From: Bipolaris cookei | Taxonomy: Eukaryota > Ascomycota > Dothideomycetes > Pleosporales > Pleosporaceae | Assembly: GCA_002286855.1 (NCBI GenBank) | Contig: NRSV01000031.1 | Coordinates: forward strand, 310,001 to 374,000 | Direction of reading: 5' to 3' | Length of the DNA stretch: 64,000 nt | Shown: in pieces, positions 19,651 through 33,259 of the stretch | Layout: each line of letters opens with the position of its first letter | How positions within the stretch are numbered: position 1 is the first letter of the stretch | The notes under the pieces: model-generated | Databases searched by the model: none | What the model was told of the DNA's origin: nothing | The model's input: only the letters and a program-made list of their open reading frames with translations | Program-made: the position numbers and the translations under genes

Positions 19651-22348
19651 GATTGGAGTGTGAGTAGGTTAAGTAGCTGTAAAGCTTGACGTTTACTGTA
19701 CAGAGAAGCAATGGTGTGCTCTTAATCAATGAAGAGCGCGTGGTTTTGAACTATGCAGCAGACCAGAATACGGTATCTAGAACTTTGGGTGTTGCGAGAA
19801 GAGGTGCTGAAGACGTCTGAGACTGTCCGTTCTTTTTCTTGTCAAGCCAGAAGCAGTGCTTTCCGGTCCGAAGCGACGGAACACGGTCGTGGTCGGTGCT
19901 GTGACAGCTCACAATGTTGTGGAGAGTTTATTGCGCTCTGTTTGTGGTGCCGGGCTAGTCTGGTGATGCTGTCACATGCAAGTGCAGCCGCTTGCATATA
20001 GAAGAAGCTCGCTGAAGCGGGGAATGGCGCGAGTGGCGAGTACAGGACTATCGCAGATGGGTCGCAGAGATGACAAAGGAAGAAGAAGAGGGACAAGCAG
20101 CAGCAGCCGCCCGAGGCACCTGTCGTGGCATTTTAACAGCAAGCTAGGTTGGGTAAGTAGACAAAGTGGATGCGTCGCTGTTAGCCTCCGTTCCGCCGAA
20201 GGTGGATAGCCGTTTCCGTTGGAAGGGCCGGTTGTGCTTGCCCGCACGGCGATATGGAAGGTGCGAATTACTGCCGAAATGGCTAGTTTTGCCCCCATAG
20301 ATCTGGTAAACCATCGACAGAGCAGCAGATTGCAAGCACAAGCGTCTTGAATGAAATCCCCCGTTCCACTTTAGCTAATACAAGAGATGCGGCCCGAACT
20401 GCTTCAATGCCAATCCTGCGCCGTGGTTGTACTGAACCGAACAGACATATTTACATATGCACACCTTGTACAGACAAACACGGTACAAGATAAACAGCCT
20501 CAAATATGTCAACACCACAACCACCACCACATCGACACCGACGATGACGTCAGCTTCTTCTGTGAAAGGGCCAAACTTGGGAAGGCTGCGGGTACCTTGC
20601 ACCCTCCAGCAGACTGAGACACCATGTCACGATACCGTATCCATACTTTGGACTCTGCTCTACTGTAGTACACCTGCCTCTCTCCGACCTCTCCACTCTG
20701 TTCATACGTGGGCGTGAATTGGCGAGCAACTATGTGCCGGTCTGATACAGAACTCCGCCAATGGCAGATCGGCAACTCGGCACCTGCACTGCCTGGAATT
20801 GCATTCCACCTCGCCAGCAGTGTGTTTCAAGGCCTCTCACCATGTGGCTTCCGCTTTCATGACACTCGCCAAAGTTTACTATTTGAAAGCTGACATGCTC
20901 AAAACCACCTGGCTACAACCACAGCAGTGTGCAGTACTAGTAGTACTCAAGACAACAGGCCCATGGGTCATGGGTCGGTTGTCTTGCCATACTTCCGACG
21001 GGCCCCACCATCAGCCGCTATTCGCCATTTGCTCGACGAAACTGGGGCTCAGCGACAAACTATGTAATACCTTACCCACTCGCGACGTAGCTGGAAAGGT
21101 TTCATGCCCGTGCGTGGCTGATGGCGCCGATGCAATGTCATCGCATCGCATCGTAACATGGACATGTGCACGAATCGGCAAGGCAAGACAGCGGCTCAAG
21201 GCCGTCAACGTGCCACGAGAAGCGTCTGCTGCCATGGCACCCATTCCACATGAGGCCCAATGCTAAGCCAGGCATACCTTTATATAGCACCCGCGGCGGC
21301 TGCAGACCCGCTAAGCGCCAGCGTATGCGGGTGGGTAGGTGGGCAGCGTTATGCGGGCAGCGCGAAGGTTGACCTGATCGTATGCTCCAAACATACAATG
21401 CTGTCCAGGGTGGCGTCCTTGTCGACGGAGGACATAACAGAGCCGCCCAAGTCCGTATACAGTACCAATTTCTCCATGTGGTTTGAGGCGGAGGCATAGC
21501 CACTCGCTCAGCTGGCCCCCTGCTCCCACCTCTGTATAGCATCTGAGGCTGTGCCGTTTGTATCAAGCTTGCCAAGACCCTGTCACGCATCTGCAAATCT
21601 GCCTCGAGGCGCCAGTCAAGCTCACAGCTGCCGTTGCATCGTCGCGCTTGTTTTCACCCAACCTGCTCGTTACTCATTGCTTTCCAACCGTCAGGACACC
21701 CGGCGTCCGCATTGCCTCCAAAACACGGACACAGGCCCGCTTGGCGCGCATCCCCTCTACCCCAGTCTTACCATTTTGGACATCTTGAGGGATCAGCCTT
21801 GACCGGCTCCTCTTACTTTCCCACGTTGCTGCGGCTGGCTCCACCGTCTACTTCGAACTTCACCCTGTTTCTGCCAACCGACTCTTCGGGGACTTGCCTT
21901 GTTCTTTTGGTACTTGCCCACACACTCTCACGAGCTGCTCGTACTCCATCTTAGGCCCGTCCCACCTTAGACTGCCGGCACCGCCTCCAGCCACAACGGC
22001 TCCAGAATCCCCTCCTGTACAAGGCAGATCACCAACCGGTATCAAGATCCCAGCCGCCTGGCCTCTTTTGCCATCAATCACACCGCGACATTTTTCTTTC
22101 TCAACCTACCTTACAGTAAATCCATTTGCACGTCTGAAGGCGTTGCGACACTTGCCCCTCCTCTGCTATTGTGGCTTTCGCATCACTTGGATTGGTAACC
22201 CATCAGGCAGCACTATGCCACCCTGAATAACCATACAGTGTCACGTTACCGCTCCGCACCACCCTGTTCGTCGCCACCTTTTGTGGATTGCTGTGATCTA
22301 ATCTACCATTGAGTCAGCCTTTGGTCGCCCAGCGCAGTCGGACGAACG
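19651..22348. other. Long intergenic / 5' leader region, no gene seen
   Basis: 2.7 kb between divergent genes. Many overlapping frames of 60-155 codons occur on both strands, none with domain or splice support. C-rich, pyrimidine-rich sequence from about 21550 to 22340 looks like the promoter and long 5' leader of the downstream C2H2 gene. Confidence 0.55.
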
Positions 22349-25300
22349 ATGCAGGTCGATACTCATACACAGCCTTTCCTAGATGCTCGCCGCCAGCAAC
22401 GCCACTTCCAGGATGTGCAGGCTAGCGGCTATCATCCCGCACCTGCTACCAGCAACTTCCTAATGCCGGAGGCGCAAGCCACATTTACCTTCTCTGCGGA
22501 ACCTGCATCCATGGTATACGATGCATCCATGGCCTCATCTGCTACTCCTGGGCAAGAGTCCATCCTCACACCCAATATTGGTTCTTCTCTCGACTCGTCG
22601 TTACATCCAGACATGTCATACCCACAGCCAAATAACTACAACCCGTCACAAAATTACCACCTTTCCCCAGGCTCCTACTACGCAAATGGCCAAAACATCT
22701 CGCCTGAACAGTCGGTAGAACAGTTCAGCCCCGAAGCTGGATACGCAAGTGACCCCAACTATCAAGATCTCAGCACATGTCCGACGCCAAACTTCAGCGG
22801 ACAAATCCTTGATGAGTTTTCTGCTCTCAATTTTGCCGACAGCAGTGCGACCAGTAATTTCCCATCTTTCCAAGGAAATGTTGACATGTCAACTCTGACC
22901 ACTGGCTCACTAAATATGTATAATGCTCAGCCAGCAATGGCTCATTCCTACACTTCGCTGGATCCGCGTCAGCAATTGCTATCGCCCAGCGCGACCAACA
23001 ACTCTAGTCCCGCATTGGGTGACGAGAGCTCTACATTCCCTTCGACGCAGTATAATGGAAACATATCAACGCCACCGAACCATGCGAGTCATCTGCAGCA
23101 CACCAAACCTACGAAACAAATGCAAAGTCCAGCACTGACAAATAGTTCTGGTAACGTGCCACCGGTCAACGTTCAGCCTCTCACACGCCAATTGACAAGT
23201 CCCATCGTACGCGTTGAAAATTATAGCAGCAGTAGAGAAGGATCGCCTTCGCGTTCAGACCGTAGCCGATCTATTAGCAGACTGAGCTTCAGTAGTCGCC
23301 ATTCTGGGAACCATTTGTCCCCCTACGTACATAATGACGTCTCAGAGAACGAGTCAGACACACAAGAACGAACGTATATCCAGCCGATGATCAATAGACC
23401 GGAGCGTAACGACGATGGGTCATGGCTGGCACCAGGAGCATCTGGTCAGACAGGTCTTAGTCCTGATGATCGCCTCAAGTTGGGGGATTCGTGGATCCCT
23501 AGCATTGAAGAGATTGCCGAACAGCGATCCAAGGAAGAAAAGAAACTGGAAGTACAGGAATGGCTCACCAAGAGCGAGGTCGGGAGTGAAGCAGGCGATG
23601 TGGCACCCGCAAACAACCTACTCAAGCCAATGACCGGTAGGCGTCGGGCAAAGAGTCACAATGACATCCAACGACAGGTCTTGTCGAGCAGCTTTGGTCT
23701 CGGCGTCCACACAGACTTTGGCCGTATCGACGATACCGGTATACCCGGGCCGGGAGTATACATTGACGAGCGAAGCGACTTCGGCGACTACGATTACGAA
23801 GATGATGAGTCTCTAGAACCTGAGTCTCCTCCTGCCGTTATCGATTTCGGTACAAGTCACGTCGAGAACTCATATTTCCCGCCTATTCATGAGATCAATT
23901 TGAATGCCAGTGCCATCGTAAAACCATGGGTCGATATACCTTTGGTGGCACCACAACCATCAAGCTCTGGCCGCTATCAGCCACCTACTTCAAATGCCGC
24001 CATGATGCGATTCCGATTACGAGCAAAAGATATTGAGCAAGCTTCCCTGGCCGCTACCGTGGGATCACGTCGTCTTAGTGAGTCGGATATTGGTAGTCTT
24101 CGCGCTTCACCCGGCGTCGCAAAATTGATCGAACCCGACCCAAAAAGGAGCAAAGAACGCCAACGCCGGCCCAGTTTCCTCGAAACTATTCTCCCCAAGC
24201 GTGCGCCAAGCAGTCTACTGAAACGCAAGAGCAGCATCCCTGTGCAACAGTCTGACGCATCCTCGGACAAGTCAAAGGAACCGGTCATGGAGAAACCCAA
24301 GCGTATGAGTAGTTGGGGTCGTCCCAAATCACCACGAGTAGACACCAATCTCAGCAGTCACAGCAAAGAGTCCGGCCCATTGAGCTCTACGGGCTTGACT
24401 GCAGCCCCAGCGGGTTCATGGTATAAGGGACCTAGGAGCGTTATCAAACGTACTAGGAGCAGGAGTGATATTGGCAAGTCACCTGGTCTTGCAGAGTTAA
24501 TGACACAGCACGGAGGCCCTCCAATGCCCATGCTTGCCTCTCCTCTTGCAGATACAGAGGCCACGAAGCCCTCTACACAGCCAAGTCCAGCTGGAGATGA
24601 CGATGATGACGACCACGATCCAGTGATAATGGATCTGACGGTTCGCACCGATCCGATCATCCCGACGTATGAGGGCTTTAGGACAAATACGCGACAGCTC
24701 AACCCACGCCTTGATGACTTTATGGTTGAACGCATTACCCAAGAGCAAATGAGGAGATATAAACGATTGTTGGAATTCAAGGTGAAGCACTTGAATGCCG
24801 TACAGAGCAAAAAGTGCCCATCAGGCAGCTTTTGTACAGACTTGGGTGGAGAGGCAAAATTGCTTCCTCCACGAACAGGAGTGAAAGATGCCGATGCTCC
24901 ATTCATTGGTTTCCAGGTCACTGCGCCTGGCTCTTCCGATGATGATGGTGAGCACATGGTAGAGGGAAATATTGCCCCTGCTGCATTCCCATCTGGGGTA
25001 CCCCTTCCTCCAGTCAAACGTCTTCCTGCTGAGTTTGAATGTCCAATATGTTTCAAGGTGAAGAAATTCTACAAGCCTTCCGATTGGACTAAACATGTAC
25101 ATGAAGATGTGCAGCCCTTCACATGTACCTTTCCAAGTTGTGGGGAACCAAAGTCATTCAAGCGCAAAGCTGATTGGGTTCGCCATGAGAATGAGCGGCA
25201 TCGTCAGCTTGAGAACTGGACATGCCAAATTTCTGACTGTAACCATGTCTGTTATCGTAAAGACAATTTTGTACAACATCTCGTTCGCGAGCACAAGATT

Positions 25301-26228
25301 GCCGAGCCACGACAACGTACAGGTCGAGCTGGCAACAAAGAGGCCTCAACAGCCAATGATCAAGGTAAGATAGGTGTCAGGCCACATTGCAACGGTTACT
25401 AACACTTGGATAGAAGACATTTGGGCCATTGTTGAAAGCTGTCGGCGCGATACTGTGAAGCAGCCAAAGGACGAGCCATGTCGATTCTGTGGCAATATTT
25501 GCAACAGCTGGAAAAAGTTAACTGTGCACTTAGCGAAGCATATGGAGCAGATCAGCATGCCTATCCTTCCGCTTGTGAACCAGAAGCAGCTCAACGCCGA
25601 CAGCATCATTAGTCCCATCGTAGAGCTCTCAGAAAGCCGCAAGCTGTCTTTCGCCTCTGCCCGCTCACCCATAGATAACACTCTACGATTCAATCCCAGT
25701 TCGGTATATGCGCCTGGCATTGGCCCACAGAGTCTCTATTCTCATGATATGAAGCCACAAGCGGCATCTACTACGATGCAGACATACCCGCCTCCACAAA
25801 TGGTCCCGCCATCGAATCACATCAACGAATACACGACCTATGTCGGCAACAATGCTGGAGGCTATTCCAACCAAACTTTTCCCGGGCTTCAGGTTTCCCC
25901 AAAGCCACACAATGGCTATTCCAACGTGCTGCAGATTCCTAATCAATCGTACCAACACGGCAACATGCAGGGCGGAGTACAGCAATACGGTATGACTCCT
26001 GTGAGCACTGTCCAGCAGCAACAGGCTATGTACACAGACTCTCCGGTTGATGCGAGTACCACGCCATTTCCTTCTTACTACCCGCAAGACCCTCAGGTAT
26101 TAACGACTGATGTGCCTGGTATGGGTTTCGATGGCGGCAACGAAATACATTACCAGCATGGCAGCACTTATCCCGGCATGTCGTACCCAACGACACAACA
26201 AAACTACGAATACTCGCATCCGCAATAG
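22349..26228 (+). CDS. Large C2H2 zinc-finger protein
   Basis: Exons 22349-25364 and 25414-26228 are joined across a 49-nt intron (GTAAGA donor, CTAAC branch, TAG acceptor), giving about 1,276 residues. The first 850 residues are Ser/Pro/Gln-rich and probably disordered, with acidic and basic patches. A conserved helical block (NPRLDDFMVERITQEQMRRY) precedes the fingers. Finger units lie at about 894-985: ECPICFKVKKFYKPSDWTKH, CTFPSCGEPKSFKRKADWVR, and CQISDCNHVCYRKDNFVQHL. After the splice comes PCRFCGNICNSWKKLTVHLA near 1027. The C-terminal 200 residues are Tyr/Gln/Pro-rich, a composition typical of activation domains. Likely nuclear regulator; no characterised ortholog recognised. Confidence 0.88.
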
Positions 26229-27630
26229 AAGTTATGGTTGGGATTCGGCGGGCATTTCTGTTTTGACTATTCTGATTTCAGTTTAGAGGGGTATTTTCTT
26301 AGGAGTTTGTTTTTGATAATGGTTTTTTTACGATATCCACTCGTGCGCTGGAGGGTAAACTTGTGTTCATCAAGCTGATTGGTCTTAAACATGTGGAGAT
26401 AGCTACTGTCCCTATTTATTTAGGCGAGCTGCTATGTACATTGCGTAGGATAATGGTACAATAGTAAACTTGAATGGCTCCTAGACCTGCGCGGTTCCAT
26501 CACATTGCATTGCATGGAAGCATCTTCTTCTAGAACTCGTGACAGTTGAGAGTTTGTAGCGGGTGACCTGCGAAGCGCAAATATGGAAAGAGAGCCGCAA
26601 CCAAGTGGGCTCATATCCCATTCTCACTTGTGCAGGACGCTACGGCGCTGTGCTCACCACCATGACCATGGGCCGTATGCACAGCGAAGCGGCAGAGTCC
26701 TCTGTGCTCAAACATGGCGATTAATCTATTAAAGCTACCCATCCCATGCGTGTGGTCCCACGCATCAGAGCGGCATGCAACATCCGCGCTGTCGCCCAGT
26801 CTGAATGTCACCAAGTGATTGGCTGAGCAGTTGGAGGACCTCTCTCAACACGGGCAGGTTTACACAGCCCCCACTACTCCCGGCTGTCAGAGTCCTCCAT
26901 CTGCGATTCGCACAGACACTTGAGTGGTGCATATAATTCGCGCTAAGTGCAGCTGCAGAAGGCAGAAGAGGGCAAAAGAGGGCAATGGTTGCCTTGGAGG
27001 AGCCGGTGGGAGGCCGCCCATATCGTCACCATCTCCGTCATCATCGTACCGCCATGACTTGTTGATTGCGATAACCGCAGCGACGGGACGGAGTTACAGC
27101 GTCGCCCATTAATTTTAGAATCCCAGTCGAACCGGGATTTCTGTGCATCTTTCCGGACACAGCGCCACGAGGGGGAATCAGCGTCCCGGTGTGCAAGCCT
27201 GCCTATTCCTTTCTCCTTACCGGTACACCAGTAGGCAGTGCAGGTCCGTGCATTAGGAGTACGAAACGAAGGACCTCTGGGGCACCAAGACGTATTTTGC
27301 ACCACCTTGTTGGGCAGTGCAGAAGATTGAGGGGCGGCGGAGTGGTGTGCTGCATTCACTGATGCGCACACCTGTGCCTTTTTCCTTTACGAAGTCTTGC
27401 GTACTGCGTACTTTCAAACAAGCCCCAGGCCGCTGCAGCAGGCTGAACACCTGGATTGAGGTATGTTTTGGATCCAGTTCGATGAGGCCTCCTATGTTGT
27501 TTATGCATGTTCTCCAAGTTCACGCTCTCTGGTTCAACACCGTCCCACTTGCTCCAACAAGCGGCCAACAAAGAGACAACACGTCGATGCCTCAGGTAAC
27601 CATTCAGCAGGCTGACTCGTGGTAGCAGAC
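26229..27630. other. Intergenic between two C2H2 genes
   Basis: Holds the 3' UTR of the upstream gene (to about 26450) and the promoter of the next. Short frames only, none convincing. Confidence 0.55.
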
Positions 27631-30455
27631 ATGTCTCAGTACTACTCTGGCAGAAGCTACCAGCAGCCCTTCGACTCTACTTTCAACCATATAGAACATC
27701 GCTACAATGGTTCAGTACCTCAGCTTCACATCAGCACTGCAGAACAGACAGAGCCATGGAATCTGTCGCAGCGACCACGAAGTGTGCAAGACATGAGAGA
27801 ACAGGCATATAGCCCAGCTACGTCGGTACATACCACAAAAACTACTCCCGGTACACTGGTAGCAGAGCGAATGATCTATCATCAGCCAGATCTGTCTGCA
27901 GCACACAACAGTCTCGGTTTCGATCTTCAGAGTGGCTCATCTTTGCTCACTCCCAGCTATGGCTCCTCTACATTCAATCCAATTATACAAGAAGATTCAT
28001 GGAGTTTGTTCAATCTCCGAAGTGCTGGAAATAGACGGGCGCGTTTTTTATCGTGCCAGTCCAATGTTGAATCGCCACGCTATCCTCGCAGTGGACTGCA
28101 TGATAAGGGTGTTGTGCCTTCTGATGAAGGCTACTTCTCAGTCGAAACAAGCCAATCAGCATTTGGTAACGAGGCTGACTACTCAAGCCAAGGTTTACCA
28201 ATAGAATTCTACAACCGAATTGATAACATGAATGTCAAATCTGTGGCTAGTATTGCAACAGCAGTGTCAACTGTACCCTCGGATCAAAGATCTCGTGTTA
28301 GCAGCACGCGTAGCCGTAAGTCAACAAGTAAACCGATCAAGTGTGATCAGGCCGGATGTGATGAGACATTCAAATGTAATTCTGAGTACAAGTAAGTAGG
28401 TTTCGGCTCCATGAATGACGACAGTGCTGAATTCCGAACAGGAAGCATCAGCTCAAACATGAAAAGCCATTCAAGTGCGACGCACCCAAATGCAAGAGAG
28501 CTTTCCAGGGCTTTACCACATCAAACGATCTTGATCGACACAAGAAGAGTGTTCACCAAGTAGATTTTAACAACAGATCCTACAGGTGTGTAGGCAAAAA
28601 TTGTAAGAACAAGGAAAAGATATGGCCACGTCTAGACAATTTCAAACAGCATGTTCAACGAATGCATCAAGACGAAGATGAGACGGATGTAATTGAGAGG
28701 TAATGTTCTGTGTTAAGATGTTTCATCTAGCAAGCTAACGTTAGTAGATCGAAGTGGCACCCTGAAAAGCGACCCTATTTGATGAATCAAGAGCCTACAG
28801 ATGCACACATGGACGCCAACTTGGAGTTGGCCGGCATGGAGAAGTCCCCCCCATTCAATCCAACCACGGGTAATTCATCTCCCCTTGACCTTTCAATGAA
28901 ACGGGACCACGAGCGCTGGCCGTCATTTGATTTGGGCCCTAGCCCTACTAAGGATGAAAATCAAGCAATTCATTTTCCAGGAGATAGTTCTTTTATAACC
29001 CGACCTGCACATTTTCCTGGACGGCGTTGTGGCCAACGCCGAGCACCAGGGCTGTCATTAGCTCAGCAAACACAAATTCCTCTCCCTGCTGATGTGTCCA
29101 CGGATATTGCACCAAGAGAAGCGATTTCGCAGGCTCCTCTGTCGGATATGAATTACGGGTTCTCCAATGCACCCCAGACAAAGGCCGAGCAACAACGAAT
29201 GGCACAGAGAAAGTCTGCTGCTGTGTCTTCCCCTTCTAGTTCTGCAGGGATTAGTCATATCTTGAACATCCTACACCAAGCGAGTAGTACAACAAAACGA
29301 GTTGAGAAATTTACTGAGAACGTACAGCCAGGTTCGGACACTCAATCTGACACGGATGCAGTAGTCTTGACTAGACATGATGCTTTGGAAATTCTCAAGT
29401 TTATTACACAGAGCACAGAAACTGCTCAGGCGGCGCCGTGTAAGACTGAAAAAAGTCAGACGACAGGCCTGAGAGTCTGTCCGCGTGCTGGATGCGGGTA
29501 TGCCGTCAACCGGGATTGTGATTTGCGGAAACATATGAAACGGCATGAGAAGCCTTACGGCTGCACGTATCCAAGGTGCCATAAGCGCTTTGGCGCGAAA
29601 TCAGATTGGAAACGCCACGAAAACAGCCAACACTTCCAGCCTGAGGTGTTTCGATGTACCTATGAACTATCTCCTGGTACGATTTGTGGAGTGTATTCAC
29701 CTCAAAAGCAAGCATTTGAAATTCACTTGAAGACACATGGTGTTTCTTCTCCCCAAGACACAGAGACTCTAAACAAGCGCAGCAAGATTGGGAAGAATTG
29801 TCAAGGGTCCTTTTGGTGCGGCTTTTGCAAAGCTATCATTGAGCTCAAGACGAAGCTCAATGCAGCATGGGACGAACGGTTCGATCACATAGCAGAGCAC
29901 TTGGAACAAGACAATAAAAAGAGCATTGAAGAGTGGATATGTGTCGAGCAGAATAAGACCAAGAAGGAATTGCTTGAGGAGAGGATGCGAAATGATGACA
30001 AAGACGAAGTGAGGAGAAAGAATAATGACTTCGCATCTGTTGGAGGAGAGGGTGATTGCGATAATCCGCTTCCACCTCCGCCTCCCCCACTTGAACACGG
30101 ACCTTGGACCCCGACATCGACATCGACGAGTACAGACTTATCGCAGTCATTGCCCCCATATTTTGGTGATGAGGGCAATAGAAAGCGATCTGCACCTAGC
30201 AATGCTGACAGCCTGGATCCAAGGAGCAAGCAAAAGAGGAGAATGAACACTATTACGAACAGGTATTGTGTATGTCCATGGCACACAACGTCCATACTTT
30301 GTTGTTGATGGCTAATCGTAAAGCAGTGCTCTTGTCAAAATGGACCATGCAACTCATTTCAGCCTTCATGCTTGGAATGCGATCATGAACTATGTTGGAA
30401 TTGTAAGCTGATTACAGAGGAGTTTACGATGGTGGATTCATTGGAACTTTATTAG
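27631..30455 (+). CDS. C2H2 zinc-finger protein with Cys-rich C-terminus
   Basis: Four exons: 27631-28391, 28442-28699, 28745-30269 and 30324-30455, about 891 residues. The second acceptor could also be 3 nt later (TAGTAG tandem). ATG 27631 is the first in-frame ATG. Two finger clusters are visible: CDQAGCDETFKCNSEYKKHQ with CDAPKCKRAFQGF near 237-300, and CPRAGCGYAVNRDCDLRKHM, CTYPRCHKRFGAKSDWKRHE near 570-620. A later CGFC and the WDERFDHIAEHLEQ module follow. The last exon was found by frame: a GTATGT donor at 30270 joins RYC to QCSCQNGPCNSF, then CLECDHELCWNC, a Cys-rich tail; reading on without splicing loses it. It lies downstream of another C2H2 gene in the same orientation. Confidence 0.85.
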
Positions 30456-30822
30456 TGGTGTTGGGCAGGGGTCCGGATGTTGATGTGCGGCGTTTCATTC
30501 TCCCTTAAAAACGATGGATAGGTTTCTTTAACTGATTTCTTGTTATTCTTCTCTCTATTCAAATAGAGAATTTTCAACCCGACTGGTGCTTTGACATGAT
30601 CAAGTAGATCGTGATCTATAGTCAAGGGCAAGGGGGGGGGGGAGTATGCGGAGCTGTCAGGATAGGATGGGCGATGACATGCGTGTCGGCGAAACAAAGT
30701 GCCGAGGCGCGGAGTTGGAAACGTGTGCTCATTCACAGTAGCTCTCATCGTTGACGCGGCCCATTGCGACCACCAAAACCACTCCTTGACCTCTCTCTTT
30801 TTTTCTCCTTTCACCTGCAAAT
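30456..30822. other. Promoter region of STT3
   Basis: About 370 bp. A G run lies near 30631-30641 and a pyrimidine tract (CCTCTCTCTTTTTTTCTCC, 30790-30808) directly precedes the start, as is common in fungal housekeeping promoters. Confidence 0.5.
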
Positions 30823-33259
30823 ATGGCTGCCGCCGCAGACGACGGACAGTTTCTCAAGCAGGCGACTGGCCGAAACACTCGAGGCTTGCTGCGAGTGATT
30901 ATTCTGTGCCTGATTGCGGGTGCGGCTGTGAGCAGCCGTCTGTTCTCAGTGATTCGCTTTGAGAGCATCATCCACGAATGTCAGTAGTAATGCAATTAGC
31001 ATGCCATCCGAGTAATTGCATCGAGTCTGAACTGACTAATTGACACAGTCGATCCCTGGTTCAATTTCAGGGCAACAAAGTACCTCGTTCAACATGGCTT
31101 CTACAGCTTCTGGGACTGGTTCGACGACCGTACGCTCTTCTTCGCCCTGCTAGTAAATCAGGACAGCTCATACTGACACAATACCACAGGAACATGGCAT
31201 CCGCTGGGACGAGTTACTGGCGGCACTCTCTACCCCGGATTGATGGTCACCAGCGGCGTCATCTACCACTTCCTCCGCGCCATTGCCCTCCCTGTCGACA
31301 TTCGTAATATCTGTGTCCTCCTGGCCCCCGCTTTCTCCGGTCTCACTGCGCTCGCCACATATCTCCTGACCTCGGAAATGGTCCCCTCGCCCTCGGCTGG
31401 TCTGCTTGCGGCCGCCTTCATGGGCATCTCACCCGGTTATATTTCGCGATCCGTGGCCGGAAGTTACGACAACGAGGCCATTGCCATCTTCCTGCTCGTC
31501 TTCACCTTCTTCTTGTGGATCAAGGCTGTCAAAATCGGTTCTATTTTCTGGGGCGCTTTAACTGCCCTGTTCTACGGATACATGGTGTCGGCGTGGGGTG
31601 GATACGTCTTCATCACAAACTTGCTGCCTCTGCACGCCTTTGTCCTCATCTGCATGGGACGATACAGCCCGAGACTGTACGTCAGCTACACTTCGTGGTA
31701 TGCCCTGGGCACACTTGCGAGTATGCAGATTCCCTTTGTCGGTTTCCTGCCCATCCGCAGTAGTGAGCACATGTCCGCGCTTGGTGTCTTTGGTCTCCTC
31801 CAGCTTGTCGCATTCGTCGACTGGGTCCGCGCACAGCTTCCGGGCAAGCAGTTCCAGACGCTTCTTCGCGCACTAGTTCTGGGTGTCTTTGTCGTTGGCG
31901 TCGGAGGTCTGGTGCTTTTGACCGTCTCGGGTGTCATCGCGCCCTGGACTGGCCGTTTCTACTCGCTTTGGGATACTGGATATGCCAAGATCCACATTCC
32001 CATTATTGCGTCCGTCTCCGAACACCAGCCTACCGCTTGGCCCGCGTTCTTTTTCGATCTCAACATGATGATTTGGCTCTTCCCTGCTGGTGTCTACCTG
32101 TGCTTCCGCACTTTGACCGACGAGCAAGTCTTCATTGTCATCTACGCTGTCCTTGCCAGTTACTTTGCTGGTGTCATGGTCCGTCTCATGCTTACTCTGA
32201 CTCCCATTGTTTGTGTTGCATCTGCTATTGCCTTTTCCCAGATTCTTGACACCTTCCTGGACGCCAAGACGCCTAAACCCAAGACCGAGAAGGAGAATGC
32301 CAATGCGGCTTCAGTTGCAGCGGCAGCAGTGCTCCCAGACGGCCTCCGATCGACCCGCAGCCCCTTGGTTGGTATTTACTCATATGCCTCCAAACTCACT
32401 GTTGTTGGTTCCTCAGCCATCTACCTTGTGCTTTTCGTTCTTCACTGCACATGGGTCACCTCAAATGCGTACTCGTCGCCCTCAGTCGTGCTCGCGTCCC
32501 GTACGCCCGATGGCCACCAACACATTATTGATGATTATCGTGAGGCGTACTACTGGCTTAGGCAAAACACTCCCCAAGATGCAAAGGTCATGGCATGGTG
32601 GGATTATGGCTACCAGATTGGTGGCATGGCTGACCGCCCCACGCTCGTGGACAACAACACCTGGAACAACACGCACATTGCTACCGTTGGTAAAGCTATG
32701 AGCTCCAGTGAGGAGGTCAGCTATCCGATTATGCGCCAGCATGAAGTTGACTATGTCTTGGTGGTCTTTGGTGGTCTTCTTGGCTACTCCGGAGACGACA
32801 TTAACAAGTTCTTGTGGATGGTCAGGATTGCCGAGGGTATCTGGCCCGAGGAGGTCAAGGAGCGCAGCTTCTTCACATCGCGAGGTGAATACCGTGTTGA
32901 CGAACAAGCCACGCCAGCCATGAAGAACAGCTTGATGTAAGTTGCCTGGCTCATGATTTTCAATCTTACATACTGACTGCTTCCCCAGGTACAAGATGTC
33001 ATACTACAACTACAATGCGCTATTCCCTGCAGGTCAAGCACAGGACCGTGTCCGTAACGCGCGTCTGCCTGCCCAGGGTCCGGAGCTCAGCACCATTGAG
33101 GAGGCCTTTACCAGTGAGAACTGGATCATCAGGATTTATAAGGTCAAGGACCTTGACAACTTTGGTCGTGATCACCAAAGCGCAGTTTCCTTTGACAAGG
33201 GCCACAAGAAGAAGCGCTCTACAAAGAGGAAGGGTCCTAGGGTACTGAGAGTTGAATAA
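30823..33259 (+). CDS. STT3: Oligosaccharyltransferase catalytic subunit STT3
   Basis: Catalytic subunit of the ER oligosaccharyltransferase, which moves the dolichol-linked glycan to Asn in N-X-S/T sequons. Exons 30823-30979, 31049-31129, 31190-32936 and 32989-33259 (introns 69, 60 and 52 nt) give 751 residues, close to yeast Stt3 (718). FDPWFNFRATKYLV, formed across the first splice, carries an acidic luminal motif. GSYDNEAIAIF carries the second acidic motif. About eleven or more hydrophobic segments follow. The signature WWDYG lies at 549-553 in MAWWDYGYQIGGMADRP, followed by LVDNNTWNNTHI. The C-terminus is basic (KKKRSTKRKG). Nothing is missing. The 5' end is compact, with a pyrimidine tract before the ATG. 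Confidence 0.97.

Noticed and set aside
24358..25056. 232-codon minus-strand frame
   Set aside because: Antisense of the large C2H2 gene.
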